A stretch of DNA of 62,821 nucleotides from Stentor coeruleus (Eukaryota; Ciliophora; Heterotrichea; Heterotrichida; Stentoridae): assembly GCA_001970955.1 (NCBI GenBank), contig MPUH01000353.1, positions 1-62,821 on the forward strand, in the 5' to 3' direction. This document shows, piece after piece, positions 30,953-42,841 of the stretch. Under the pieces are notes generated by a model. That model saw only the letters and a list, made by a program, of their open reading frames with translations, did no database searches and was not told where the DNA came from. Positions within the stretch are counted from its first letter, which is position 1. Every line of letters begins with the position of its first letter. Made by a program: the position numbers and the translations under genes.

Positions 30953-32185
30953 ATGGAGGGTTACGATAAATTAAAGTCTTTTAGCTCTAACCCTTTAAAC
31001 GATGTGAGTTTTATTTTCTCAAGTTCTTTAGATCATAAATTACTTGAAGATTATCTTAAATTTATCAAGAAATCAAGAAATGTTAACCAACTACACGAAA
31101 ATCTAAAACTCGCTACTCGTAAACTTTTTGCCCTTGACTCCTTTTCTGAATGCAAAATCGAAGTTAACCCAGGCTACCAAGTAAATACCGCTGAAGTAAA
31201 GTTCCTATTAAAAGAAAAGCCTTTCTTTTTATATCATTTAGAAGGTGATATGGACCCAACAAGGTTTACATGCAAATACGAATTTAGAGGTTTAGCAAAA
31301 AGGCCGAACTTATCAGAGTTAAGACTAGGATACCTCCCTGACCTCAAAAACATCGATGGCTCATTTAGTTATATGGACCGAATCAGCATAATAAAAGACT
31401 TAAGCCATGGGTTCCAAACAGGAAAAACAATAAAAATCCTAGATGTCAATGCCCACCAGTCTATATATTTTGGTGAAATTTTCTTTAAAACGTGGAATGA
31501 AAATCATAAACTTGATATTGGCTACCATTTAAGAAGTAACAAAATTGCAACAACAACAGCCTCAGCTGAGCTTATAAAAAACTGCATCATCCCTACAGAC
31601 AAATATTTTATATCTTATACTTATAAAAATGAAAGGATATTAGATTTCCCTTTATATTTAAAGCTAAGAAGCGAACTGGCAAGTTCCCAGTCTTCATTTT
31701 CAAAAACACATATTTCAATTGGTCATAAATATAATTTCATATCAGACTTGTTTCTGATAACAAAAGGTAAAATTGGATATTTACATACTTTTGACGGCAA
31801 AAAACCATGTATTAATGATATGTTTAGATATCATAATGTTAAAGGTTTTAAGTATCTTGGTAATCGTCAATATGATAATGAGAATAATTTCGATAATGCT
31901 ATAGTAGGTGACAATCTTGGAAGTCAGAAAAAGTTGTATTTTGAGGCTATGCTTATGAAAAAATCATTCCCTTTATTTACCCATTTAAGAATTATACCTT
32001 ATGTCTTTGGGTCTTCAGCTTATATTCCGGAAAATCTTTCTTGGCGTGATAATCTTCGCTTTGCTGTTGGATTTGGTATGAAATGGAAACTACCTTTTGG
32101 CATTTTGGATATTTCTTATACTTCTAGAGCTTGGAGACAGAATGGAGATGTACCTGCAGAGTTCCAAGTATTTTTCAATAAGTAA
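30953..32185 (+). CDS. Sam50/Tob55-like mitochondrial outer-membrane beta-barrel protein
   Basis: A 410-residue protein. The first 100 residues could contain a small POTRA-like domain (ARKLFALDSFSECKIEVNPG). The rest alternates hydrophobic and polar residues as in beta barrels and ends GFGMKWKLPFGILDISYTSR and RQNGDVPAEFQVFF, like the last strands of Omp85 proteins. The block IVGDNLGSQKKLYFEAMLMK is equivalent to the 'G..lGg....y....l' strand region of SAMM50. Sam50 inserts other beta-barrel proteins into the mitochondrial outer membrane. The similarity is moderate by eye. The length and the C-terminal beta signal ending in Phe support it. Tom40 or VDAC is less likely because of the N-terminal domain. 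Confidence 0.7.
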   Translation: MEGYDKLKSFSSNPLNDVSFIFSSSLDHKLLEDYLKFIKKSRNVNQLHENLKLATRKLFALDSFSECKIEVNPGYQVNTAEVKFLLKEKPFFLYHLEGDMDPTRFTCKYEFRGLAKRPNLSELRLGYLPDLKNIDGSFSYMDRISIIKDLSHGFQTGKTIKILDVNAHQSIYFGEIFFKTWNENHKLDIGYHLRSNKIATTTASAELIKNCIIPTDKYFISYTYKNERILDFPLYLKLRSELASSQSSFSKTHISIGHKYNFISDLFLITKGKIGYLHTFDGKKPCINDMFRYHNVKGFKYLGNRQYDNENNFDNAIVGDNLGSQKKLYFEAMLMKKSFPLFTHLRIIPYVFGSSAYIPENLSWRDNLRFAVGFGMKWKLPFGILDISYTSRAWRQNGDVPAEFQVFFNK

Positions 32186-32876
32186 CTAGTTTTGTTATTT
32201 AAGATATGTGGTTTTTTAGAATAAAATTATAAATTTCGTCAGAGGTTGTGATAATTTATGTGAAATTTAGACTAATAAAACAAAAAATTATGTGAACAAC
32301 TAGGAGTTTAAGATGGTATTCGAGTTTTTTATAGAATATTTTAAATAAATAGGATAATTAGTTGATGTATCTTTTATTATTTAATCCGTAAAATAACTCG
32401 GAATTTCTATGTTTTTTTCACATATAATTATCACTTATTATTAGCATAAAAATAATTACTAAAATATTCTATTTATATAATATCAATTTACCTCAAACAT
32501 TTTCCGAAAAATTACTTCACACAACTATCTCACCTAAGATTTCATGAGTCCATTCAAACCTATAATACAAAATATTCCCATCAGCCTTCCTTCTTTCAAA
32601 CCAACAACAACATTTATCCAAATCACTCAAATATTTTATCCCATAATAAAAACCGGGAATATTATTTCAACCCATCAATAAACCTAATCTTATCCACAGG
32701 ATCTCCAAAACAAACTCTAAAAGCCATCTTAACCTAAAACTTCATGTTTTTCATAAACTTCCACAGTAAATTCTTCCAAATTTCTAATTCCACAAAAAAT
32801 TCTTCTAAACTTGTATCAAACTAAAAACCCAATCCCCTTTAACACCCACTCTAACTAATCCTACAATAAGAAAGAT
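32186..32876. other. Intergenic region between convergent genes
   Basis: About 690 bases. The left third has more G than C; the right part (32500-32870) is C/A/T-rich and nearly G-free on the plus strand. No gene or repeat is seen. Confidence 0.45.
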
Positions 32877-33290
32877 TTATTCTATAATAAGGTCAGAAAT
32901 CGGCCAATCTTCATAAGTGCCATCAGGCAAATATCTTCTAATGATAAAGGGTATTTTTTTCTCACGTAATTCTTTCTCAGCAATAAGTAATGGGTCAGTC
33001 TCATGAGGTTCAAGTTCTACAAATACTGGAGCATTTCTACTTATTTGCATTGCCCTTGTGCCAAGAATTCTTGCTCTCTCATATTTAGTCATGTATGGTG
33101 TTGATATTTTTTCTTTATTCTCAGCCGTATGTGTTCGCTCATGATCATCATGTTCATCAACATACTCTTCACTATGGCGGCCTTCTCCTGAAGCATGTGG
33201 TCGGTCAGGGTCAACTTCTTGCATAGCTTCCATTTCCTCATCGTCCTCTACTTCACCAGGAGAGCTCTGATATTCTTCTTCAGATGACAT
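32877..33290 (-). CDS. RPB6: RNA polymerase I/II/III shared subunit Rpb6
   Basis: This 137-residue protein has an acidic N-terminal tail (about 1-60) and the conserved Rpb6 domain: [20 protein letters not shown], then [20 protein letters not shown], then [18 protein letters not shown] and a final WPISDLI. Rpb6 (RPABC2, bacterial omega homologue) clamps the largest subunit and is shared by all three nuclear RNA polymerases. Length and motifs match yeast and human proteins. All conserved positions I know of appear intact. Confidence 0.95.
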   Translation of the reverse strand: MSSEEEYQSSPGEVEDDEEMEAMQEVDPDRPHASGEGRHSEEYVDEHDDHERTHTAENKEKISTPYMTKYERARILGTRAMQISRNAPVFVELEPHETDPLLIAEKELREKKIPFIIRRYLPDGTYEDWPISDLIIE

Positions 33291-35464
33291 TATATCTTAG
33301 TGGATAAGATATTTAATGTATTTAAAAATTTACATTGAGAATTTTCGAGATTTATACAGACTAGATCAGATGGATTATAAGATTTTATGAGGTTTGGTGG
33401 AGTTTTTATGTAGAATTTGTCGTTGATGGGAAATTGGAAGCTGGATGGATGATGAAATACCTATTTTGAGTAAATATAACAACTATAATTTAAACATATT
33501 TTTTATTGCAACTTCAAAATATACAAAGCAGTCCTTATCACATTATCCTCTATCAAATTCTTAAAAGCTTGCCGTAATAATGTGTTTATAATAGAAAAAT
33601 ATATGTAAAAAAAAACAAACAAGAGATATAAGAAAATGAAAAAATATTTTTTATCTTATCAGTTTGACTTTTATTCATATAATATACTTGAATTATCAAA
33701 TTTGATTAAGAGGATTATTATCATGATTCTGATAAGTTAAATAAACCAAGACTTATATAATTTTGATATGTATTATCTGTAGTAGAATTATCTTGATATC
33801 ATAATAATCCCATCATTTAAACAATTTTATTGGATAATAATATTACCTTTCTAGCTTAATAACTAGATATATTGTATTTAATCAAACTTTTTATAGTAGA
33901 AGTTCAACATAAACTCATACATATTTTATTATCTTTACAACTTTCATCAAAAAATCATGAACCTGTGATTTATAAGTTGAATGGACAAACGTATATCCAC
34001 TGATAAACTTATATGTACTCAGACTAAAGCTTAATGAATTGTAAATTGGCGATTATTTATGTTATGTGTTAAAAATAAAGATTTTTAAGAGAAAAATAAC
34101 AAAAATAAGAATAAAAACAACTTTGCTAGGCTCGATGATAAAGACTCTAAACTTGTAAGTTTAATATTATCTGTTGAAAAAACTCTACAAATGGACAAGA
34201 TTAAAGATAATGCATACAAGCAAAAAAACTAACTTAGATAATAGTGAGGATGATGATGAAGAAATTTCAGAAGGAGGCAAAAGGAGTTTATAAAACATTA
34301 GATTACTTAAGCTATATTAAAAAATATAACAAGTTATGAATACAAATATTTTGTCTCATCAAAAAAGATAAAAATTCATCTTATAATTATGCTTATATTG
34401 TAATCCAAGAACTTGACTATATATAAAATTTTCTTATTTTTGGTAGTAATAAAGAAAGTCTTAGTTTTAGTGAAATCCATAGTAACTAATAATAACCTTT
34501 TATTCAAAAATTCTTTTATCACATCTGTTAATAGTATATTTTTTTAAGCAATAAGTGATGATACTAAGAATCAAGTTTTAAATAGTGCTTTGAGTATACA
34601 ACAACAACTAGAAATATATTATTGAAAATATAAGGAAAAATATAACAAAAGCTTGAGATATACTTGATGATGTTAAGCTATTAAAGGATTTGGATAATAA
34701 ACATTTGTGTTATGTATTAGGGTTTTCATCAGAATTTTATGAGAAGGATTATAGAGATCAACAACTAATATGAAAGTTTGACAGAATCTTTTAATCCCTT
34801 TAAGTAATGTATTTTTATTTTTTGTTCTTTTCTTTGTTTGCCGCTGATGGTAAATAAAATAGGCCAGGATACAAAAAATCCTTGAAGCATGTGCACTTTG
34901 ATACCACAAAAGAAGCTTAATTAAGCTATTAAAAGATAAAAGATAATTTCAAATAGAGATAAATATATTAGATGGATTATTAGATAAATAGAATTGCTTT
35001 GAGGGGGAAATAAAAAAGTAAGGGGGATATAAGATGGAAGTTGATTATTTGAAATTTAGAATGGGATATGAAAATGTGTTATTTTTGATATTGATTATTG
35101 ATGAAGATTTAAAGGTTATACAATATTAAGACATATTGATATAATTATGGGGGTAATAAAATTATAAAGCAAGAAGACTATATTAATAAAGTAAGTTTAA
35201 ATGGGAATACAATAAAAATACATCGGTAAGAAACTAGTATATACTTAGACATAAATTGTTAATAAAACCAACTATTTTCTATTAAGCTTACCTTAGAAAA
35301 AATGCATAAAAAATGCCAAAAAAGTGTAATTTTTATTTGCAATATAAAACTTATATCTTATTCTATCAATCAAATACATAAAATCCTAAAATATATTTCT
35401 CATCTGTTTGTATTAACTTAAAAAACTTCTAATATTTTAAAAATATTCTAGACTATATAATAAC
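33291..35464. other. Gene-poor region with decayed coding fragments
   Basis: About 2.2 kb with no supported gene. Fragments that read like protein occur on the plus strand at about 34100-34300 (KNKNNFARLDDKDSKLVSLI, and NLDNSEDDDEEISEGGKRSL in another frame) and at about 34650-34800 (VKLLKDLDNKHLCYVLGFSS). They are interrupted by many stops and frameshifts. I infer one old pseudogene of unknown family. A 78-codon minus-strand frame at 34673-34909 lies over these relics and is not convincing. Confidence 0.35.
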
Positions 35465-35881
35465 CTAGTTTTTAAATCTTATAAAGCTTTCTACTTTGAC
35501 ATTGACTTCTGATGTTATACTAATTACATCATGTTCTTTAGAATGTCTTTTAAGTGCATCACTTCGTGTAAAAATCTTACCACATCCTGGAAAAGTACAT
35601 TTAAGTATATAACCACTATGACACCTTAAATAATGAGCTCTTCTTGCACTACTTGTTAAAAAATCTTTTTGGCAGCCTCTCTCACAAGGATAAGTGATTT
35701 TTAGTACATGCTTACAATTCAAATGATCTTCATAAACTTGCTTTCTAGAAAAACCCTTATCGCAAGGACAAGCATATATATCAACACCTTTATGCTCATT
35801 TCTTATATGTCTTTGTAGTAATGCTACTGTTTTAGCTTTTTGATGACAAATAAAACACACTAAATCTATCTTTTCTTTCAT
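35465..35881 (-). CDS. Four-finger C2H2 zinc-finger protein
   Basis: A 138-residue protein made almost wholly of C2H2 fingers: CFICHQKAKTVALLQRHIRN followed by EH, then CPCDKGFSRKQVYEDHLNCK followed by H, then CERGCQKDFLTSSARRAHYL followed by RCH, then CTFPGCGKIFTRSDALKRHS followed by KEH. The last is a canonical TFIIIA/Kruppel-type finger with good helix residues (R-S-D-A-L-K-R), and the others are slightly variant in loop length. It probably binds DNA or RNA, and TFIIIA-like binding is possible. TFIIIA normally has nine fingers, so this would be a fragment or another protein. The gene sits alone in a gene-poor stretch. Start at ATG 35881. Confidence 0.75.
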   Translation of the reverse strand: MKEKIDLVCFICHQKAKTVALLQRHIRNEHKGVDIYACPCDKGFSRKQVYEDHLNCKHVLKITYPCERGCQKDFLTSSARRAHYLRCHSGYILKCTFPGCGKIFTRSDALKRHSKEHDVISITSEVNVKVESFIRFKN

Positions 35882-36731
35882 TATTATCTAAATATTTTTA
35901 AAGCTTTAAGGGATATTTATTAAATAATGGAATCAGTTAATAGATTATATTTAGATATATAAAGTTTAGATATTTATTTAAAGGAGGATTGAATATTTAT
36001 ATAAATTATTAACATTTTAGATAATATTAGGAATTTATAGATATGTGAAGTAGGGTGTTTTTAAGTAAAAAAAAGGTTGTGTTGAGTTTTTATTTATGAT
36101 GTAAGTATTAGTGAGTTTTTAAGGAAATAGAGGTTTTATGTGTTAAAAAAATATGATGATGGGATAGTTGTGTTTTATTAAACTATGTACTGGATGCTGT
36201 TTTTAGATGATTTGGAACTTGAAAGTAATTAATTGCTAAAGGCTCTTTAGAAAAAAACTTGTTTTATAAGAATGAAAAATAAACGCCAAGTTCAAATCTT
36301 TATAAAATAATTGCTGGCTTAGTTTTTGGATACTCTGATCACAAAAAAAATGATAACTTTTTATAAAAAAAACTATCTAAAAAAGCAATATATTATATTT
36401 TTATCTTGATCCTCACAATGCTTATAGTAATTGATATAAAAACTTCAATTTTCGCAGATTTATCTCCAAAGCCTTTAAAACTAAAATCCTCATCTAACCA
36501 TATAAAATTACCAAGTTTCATCATGAAAATCTTTAGCATCCAATAACTCCAATTTATTAAATTTGGGCAATACCATAGGAAAATATCCCATTAATATTGA
36601 AAATTTTCTATAAAAAATAAAAAACCCCTTTAATTTAACTTAAACACTTCAACATATAAAGATATTCTCCATAACCATTATAATTTCAGCATCAAAAATT
36701 AATATTATATATCAAAACACATAAAGAAAAA
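35882..36731. other. Intergenic region
   Basis: About 850 bases. The left half has G over C on the plus strand; the right part (36420-36720) is G-poor. No gene, RNA or repeat is visible. Confidence 0.4.
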
Positions 36732-38882
36732 CTAATATTTTAGTATTTTAATAAAACTAAAACGTAAAAACGATATCATAATCATATCCAAATTTTTAGC
36801 AATCACAGTACAAGAAAGTGTATGATTAAGTTCTTTATCATATCTCATTTTAATTGACTGTACTCTTTTAACATTATTACAAAGATTCTTCCATCTTATC
36901 AAAGTGTTTTTCTTAAGGCAATTATGATGAAATAACAAATCATTAGCAAGTCTCAATACAAAATGGAAAATATATTTAAAACTTCTTCTTTTTGGTATGT
37001 TACCAAAAGCAAATAAACTATTTTTCTTTATCCCCTTTGGCACTTTGTATTTCCCAACAAATTTTCTTTTTAAATCATCAGGCCTAAGTGTCACTATTCT
37101 AAAATCATCGAAAAATCCTTTAACATTTTTAATAAAAGCTTTAGTAATAACCCGAACAGCAGACTGTTTTTGTCTAACAAAAAGCTTAATCATCACAAAA
37201 CTTTCCAAAAAACATTCAAAAACAAGCTTTTTAATATTCCTCTCAATTCTAAATATATACTTTTTTATCGACTCAGCATATTTTTTACAATTAGCCACAT
37301 AGCATTTCCATATAAAAAAAGGTTTAACTTTATATTCACGCATACAAATACTTAGCCTATTAAGCCCTTTAATAATATTCTTAAACTTGTCTTGGTTTAT
37401 TTGTAAATATTTTATCAAAGCAAGTTTGTAATTACTAAAAAATATTTTTGTCCGACAGTTTATAATGTTTTGGATTATGTTATGAATAGAAACTGTACTT
37501 AATGAGCATAATTCTTTATCTTTATCACTTTTTTTCATACTGTTTTTCCAGAAATTAAAACAAGCTCCAAGTCTGTAAATATAGTCTTTGTTTAGATTTT
37601 TGAATAAGATTTTTATAGTTTTTTCGTTTATTTTTCTTAGATTTGGATATTCGTAGATCAGTTCAAAAACGCTTTTGTATAGACGAGTTTTTGCAGTAGT
37701 GAAGGCTTTTATTACTATATTTGAAAGATGTTGGGATTGTAAACTTGATATGTTTTTTATAGTTTTAAATACTTTTGAATATATAGTCAAAGTAAGACTT
37801 TTTATTAGTTTTTCTATGCTGATTTGTAGTATTCCTGAGTTTTTGCGGAATATTAGACTTCTTGGTTTTTTGATTCTTTTTTCACTGAGAAAGTTTTTAA
37901 GGTTCTGAAAACAACCTTCTATGCTATCTTTATGACTAGGCTTTTCTTCAAAAAGACTGTTTATAAATCTTGTATTGTTTGGACTTGGTGATTTAGATTC
38001 ATCATTGATTATAAGGTCTTGTAAAAATTGTAAAGGTTGTCTTTGAACTGGGCTTGACACTTTTTTCACTTTCGGGGAAAAGTTTTTTATGATACAAAAA
38101 ACTTTTATCAATATTTTGCTTATAGTTTTTTTAAGAATATTTGCTAATGATCCTGTTTTGAATTGACTTTTAGGCTGTGGTGATTTATAATGACTATGTG
38201 ATTTTTTTAAAGACCTATCTACAGGAGAAAAGTTTGGGTTTACAAAAGATCGGCTTTGACATATAATTTTTTCTTGAGATTTTTCCATCAAAGGTGTCAT
38301 ATCATCAAATTGTATATCAACAGAACCTGAAGTTTTTGATACAAGTTTATTTATACTGTCTTGAGATTGTCTAATTATTTTCCCTGCAAGACTATTATTC
38401 GTTGATAATATTCCTATACTCTGTACTTCCCTTGGCATATTTTGTTGTTTTACAACATTAACTTTAAGTCTCCAAGAATTTTGTTTGAAAAGGTTAATTT
38501 CTTCTTGTCTTAAAGCTTCAGTGTTTTTCTTCCATATAAACAAATGTTTGTTTAAATATCGATTAACTCGACTAACTAATAAATGAACTGCATCAATTTT
38601 GTAAGACCTTAGTTGAACTTTTATTGTATCTCTGCTTGGACTTGTTATTGTTTCTCTAAAATCAAAACTTCTTAGTGGTAAAGGACTTGTAACTATTATT
38701 TCGCTTATTTGTGACCTTTCTGCGTTATTTGATTTTATTCTTGTGTTCCTTTCTGTGTAGCTTCTGTTATTGTCTTGTGAGCTAAAAGGGGCGAAGTTAA
38801 GACTGAGTTCTTTTGCCCTTTGTTGACGTTTTTTTTTTAAAGATTCTCTTAGTTGATATACGTTGTGTAGTAAGTCAGACAT
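36732..38882 (-). CDS. SFI1-like W-K repeat protein, probably centrin-binding
   Basis: A 716-residue, very basic protein with long helical stretches. At least four units share a hydrophobic pair followed by W-K: HLFIWKKNTEA (about 113), CFNFWKNSMKK, PFFIWKCYVAN and TLIRWKNLCNN near the C-terminus. Between them are Lys/Ile/Phe-rich helices (IKSLTLTIYSKVFKTIKNIS). This is the style of SFI1 centrin-binding repeats, in which a Trp flanked by hydrophobic residues binds a centrin. Stentor uses centrin/SFI1-type proteins in its contractile myonemes and basal bodies. Spacing is irregular compared with yeast Sfi1, so the call is an inference. The first 250 residues are Ser/Pro-rich and probably disordered. 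Confidence 0.5.
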   Translation of the reverse strand: MSDLLHNVYQLRESLKKKRQQRAKELSLNFAPFSSQDNNRSYTERNTRIKSNNAERSQISEIIVTSPLPLRSFDFRETITSPSRDTIKVQLRSYKIDAVHLLVSRVNRYLNKHLFIWKKNTEALRQEEINLFKQNSWRLKVNVVKQQNMPREVQSIGILSTNNSLAGKIIRQSQDSINKLVSKTSGSVDIQFDDMTPLMEKSQEKIICQSRSFVNPNFSPVDRSLKKSHSHYKSPQPKSQFKTGSLANILKKTISKILIKVFCIIKNFSPKVKKVSSPVQRQPLQFLQDLIINDESKSPSPNNTRFINSLFEEKPSHKDSIEGCFQNLKNFLSEKRIKKPRSLIFRKNSGILQISIEKLIKSLTLTIYSKVFKTIKNISSLQSQHLSNIVIKAFTTAKTRLYKSVFELIYEYPNLRKINEKTIKILFKNLNKDYIYRLGACFNFWKNSMKKSDKDKELCSLSTVSIHNIIQNIINCRTKIFFSNYKLALIKYLQINQDKFKNIIKGLNRLSICMREYKVKPFFIWKCYVANCKKYAESIKKYIFRIERNIKKLVFECFLESFVMIKLFVRQKQSAVRVITKAFIKNVKGFFDDFRIVTLRPDDLKRKFVGKYKVPKGIKKNSLFAFGNIPKRRSFKYIFHFVLRLANDLLFHHNCLKKNTLIRWKNLCNNVKRVQSIKMRYDKELNHTLSCTVIAKNLDMIMISFLRFSFIKILKY

Positions 38883-39514
38883 TTAAGATTATTTATAGGA
38901 AATTTTATGATGATGGAGTTTTGGTAAAGATTTTTTATGGAAAGATCAGATTGAGATTAGGATATTGATTTTTAAGATTAGGTTTTGATTGTGTGATAAA
39001 TGAAGTTTGTTTTGATATGGGTAGTTTATAGGATTTGTAATGTATTTTATAAGAAAAATTTGATATGGATGGAGTGATTAGAATTTTCTTGATATAACCA
39101 GAGGAATAAGTTATTAAATTAAACTAAAATTGTGTTTATTATTCATCATATTACTTTGAACCTTCCACGATATTAACATTTCACCTACCAGTTATACCAT
39201 TCATAAACCCTGAAACCCAACAAATCACTTAATCATTAAAAAAGCTATCATAATTAAATTTCCCATTTACCACATTCCTTATCACATCCAATCCATCACT
39301 CATCTAAAAAAACTCCAATTTTATTCCTTAAAAAATCCAATAAAAATAATATCCTCATAATCCTCCATTCAATCATCACAAAATCTCAAAATCATACAAA
39401 GCTCATTAGCCATTATCTTGACAAATCAATTGACTTCTCTTCAATATTAATTCTAAACATCTCAATCATCTTTAAACATCCCTTTAAATTTTAAATATAA
39501 TATCAAAACTATCA
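38883..39514. promoter_or_regulatory. Divergent intergenic region with sharp G-to-C strand switch
   Basis: About 630 bases between divergent starts. On the plus strand 38890-39090 is G/T-rich with little C, and 39160-39490 is C/A/T-rich with little G. Both halves are therefore G-poor on the coding strand of the gene they precede. No motif or reading frame is recognised. Confidence 0.45.
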
Positions 39515-42500
39515 ATGTCAGATACAATCATCACAACCGAGTAGAATTTATATAGCGATCTTCAACACAGTTATTTCACAAGTTTAAAATCTCAGAACCT
39601 TCTCATCCCTTCAATTTATATACAAGAAATTGACTCTTGGGTAAATAAACTTCCTGAAGATGCTTCTATGAATACCCCTTTACTCATTTCAGGCATAAGT
39701 GGATGTGGTAAAAGTACTCTTGTCTCTAAATGGATTGAATATTACACACAATCATATGCCCATAGTTCAAAAACTTTACTTTTTTATTATGTAGGGATTT
39801 CTATTACAGTATCATCCCAATATTCAATGTTGTATCAGATATCAAATGCTATAAAAAAAGCTTATTCAATAAGCACACCTTTAGAATACACAAATGAAAA
39901 AATCAAAAACTTTTTTGATCAGTGGCTTGAAAAAGCTGATTTAGAACATCAAGCTACGGAATCTTATAGGAAAATGCTAGTTGTTATTATTGATGGATTA
40001 GAAAAATTTAGTAACGATCAATACTCTTTTGATTGGTTACCTGTTACAGCTCCAAAGACTATAAAACTTATATATACATGTAATAGGGATTCTGAAATGT
40101 ATAAGTTTTTAAAAAATAAAAGCTCTACTGAGATTAATGCGGATTATCCTGATCCTAAAAACAAATTTGCCATAACTTTGTTTTTTTCTAAATGCTTTCG
40201 TAATGATGTATCAGATGCAATAATCAAAGATATGAAAAAATATGCGATAACACAAAATGCATTGTATTTGAAGTTCTTGTTTCATTCGTTAAATAGAACT
40301 GAAAGCCCTTTGCCTAAGATAAAAATCGCATCACTAGAGAGTTTTCGTAGTGTCCAAAGTCTTTTTGAGTATATTTTAGAAGTTTTTTCACTAACTTCGA
40401 CTGATCACAATGAAATTTACAAGCTTTTCGCCTATTTGTCAATTGTATCAACAGGTTTAACAAAAGAAGAGCTCAACATGGCATTAAAAAACTCTGTTTT
40501 ATTAACAGAATATTTGAAATTCTTTGATTTCATAATATACAAAAATGGGTCTCAATATTACTTGTCTAATTCTTGTTTTAAATCCGTGATTTTATCAAAA
40601 TTTTATCCAAATCAAGACCAGCTTCATATAGAAACTGCCAACATTTTAAGTATTTTAAATCCTTTTCGGATACCTGATATTTTATTCCACATATATAAAT
40701 CTAAAGATTGGCTAAGATTTAAAAACTACATTTCACAAGTAACGATTTTTGCTGAAATGTTTAAATTAGAAAACAAAATCGAACTTTTTTGGTATTGGAA
40801 AAAACTAGAAAAACTTAGATTTGACCCAGTAGAATGCTATAATAAATCATTAGAAAGTTTTGCTAATATTAATCAACTTCCTCCAAGAGACTTGTCGATA
40901 TTATTAGTGTATTTTAGTGTTTTTTTCAAAGAATATGCCGAAATCGAAATTGATAATTCTATAAAATTCAAACGTCCTGTACTTATCGGATATCATGAAA
41001 TGAAAGAAATTGATTTATTAGATGAGTTTCTTTGGCTTGGGGGAGTTTTCGAACAAAAGTTCTCAGTAAAAGAAGATGATGATATTTTAGCAGAAAATGC
41101 TATATCGAGAGAAAGGTTTAAAGAAAAAATAATAAAAGAACTTAAAAACAAAGTTTTTACTATAAAAAATAAAGAGTACTACAGTTATAAACGATGGCTT
41201 TGGATACAATTCCCATGGTGTGCTTTGGATGTACATTCTAATTTTTCTCAAATACTTAAAAGTTTACATGAAGATATAGACAAGCATCGAAAGGATTTGA
41301 CAGATTCAGTGAATAGAATAATTAAAAACTCCGGACTTGCATATCAAGACTTCAAGTTTAAAGAGCCTGAAATAAGAAAATCTGAAATACGTGATATGAC
41401 CAAAAGCTCAATTTCAATCAAAGCTAAGAAAATGGGTATTTTTCATATACCAGAACGTCCTAACCCTTATAGTATTATTGAAGAAAGTTTATCCCAAGCT
41501 AATTTAAATAGAACTTTGCAAATTGAAGCCCCACACAATAACAAAGTTCTTGAGATTTCACATAGTCTAACATTCCAAGGATTAAAACCTGAAAATGCTT
41601 TAGAACATATGCAGAGCAATTTTTATACGTTTTCTAAGTTCAAAATGCTATCAAAAACCAGGGAAAATCACTCTTTGCAGAAAATCCTTAATCAAAAAGC
41701 TTATGAATATAGATTAAAAAAACTGAAATTCGAAAGCATTTCAAGTCAAATCGACTACTCAAACACAGAAATTATGGCACAAGAACGATCTAAAAGGAAA
41801 ATAATAATACTACAAGATAGGCTAAAAGATATGTGCAAAAAACTTAATAAAATCGAAGCAGAAGCTTCAAGACATGTGCAGATTATTGACTCTTGTTTTA
41901 AAAACCCTGCAAGAAATGATGAGTGGGAAAGGAAACTTAATAGAAAAATCGATTATCTAAATAAAATAATTGAGTTTGAAAGCAAAAACATAGAAAACTA
42001 CGATAAAGATTTTGAAAACATAAACACGCAACTAAGCGATTTCCAATCTTTTACTGATGAAAAGCTTAAATCCCAACATAAAACCCTAGACCAAGTACTA
42101 GAACAGTTTCTCATAAAATCAAAAATAAATGAAAGCCTTGTAAACCGTGATGCCAAAAGACTACAAATAATGAATGCTCTTTATATCCCTGAAGTTACTA
42201 GTATCAAATACAATTTCAAAGAACAGAAACAAAATTTAGCAAGTTTGCGAGAATTCAAATATTTTTTAAAAGAAAAAAACAAAGATTATGAAATAACCAT
42301 GAACAAACTTAAACAAATAGGCGATGTTAATGAAATCAGTGATTTACCGTTTATAATCCTTAGGCTTAATAATAGAGAAGAACTAGAAAAAAGTTTACAA
42401 AAAGCACAAGACAAGCTTGAAAGACTAGAAAATGAAAGAAAGTCCTTAGCTTCAAAATTGGAGTACCTTAAAAAACAAGAAGAACAATATGTGTTTTTTA

Positions 42501-42841
42501 ATTATCATGAGAAAATTGAAAATATGAACAGAATGCTAAGGGCAAGTGAGAAAAGAGTTGATAATAATATGGCTATGAGTATTAGTCAAGATATAATTTT
42601 ATCTACTTGTAAAGGAATACTTGATAAAATGTGGAATAAACTTGAAATTGGTAGTCCTTTTCACTTTACCCCAGAATATTATAAGAAGATTTTTAATATT
42701 ATTGCTCAAAGGGTTCTTTATTTGGAAAATGGACAATGTGATGTTAGTGATGAAGATAAAGAATCACATAGATCTTTTACCCCTGAAGCAGGATCGACTA
42801 TGATTTCAACACTTGATGGTGTTGTGGGTAGTGGAATTTAA
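39515..42841 (+). CDS. STAND/NACHT-type P-loop ATPase with long coiled-coil tail
   Basis: The gene starts at ATG 39515. A 15-nt intron at 39541-39555 (GTAGAATTTATATAG) removes an early stop; splicing gives IITTDDLQHSYF. The spliced protein has 1103 residues. Walker A is GISGCGKST (Lys about 61); Walker B is LVVIIDGLEKF, followed by a sensor-like IKLIYTCNRDSE. This is the NACHT/STAND arrangement, as in nephrocystin-3-like and NLR-like proteins. A winged-helix-like region follows (LFAYLSIVSTGLTKEELNMA). Residues about 640-1000 are coiled coil, with no TPR, WD40 or LRR sensor visible. STAND proteins are signal-dependent oligomerising switches. The ligand here is unknown. Without the intron, translation would begin at a later ATG and lose residues before the P-loop. 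Confidence 0.75.

Noticed and set aside
34673-34909. 78-codon minus-strand frame
   Set aside because: It overlaps better plus-strand relic frames, has no conserved motif, and lies in a gene-poor decayed block.
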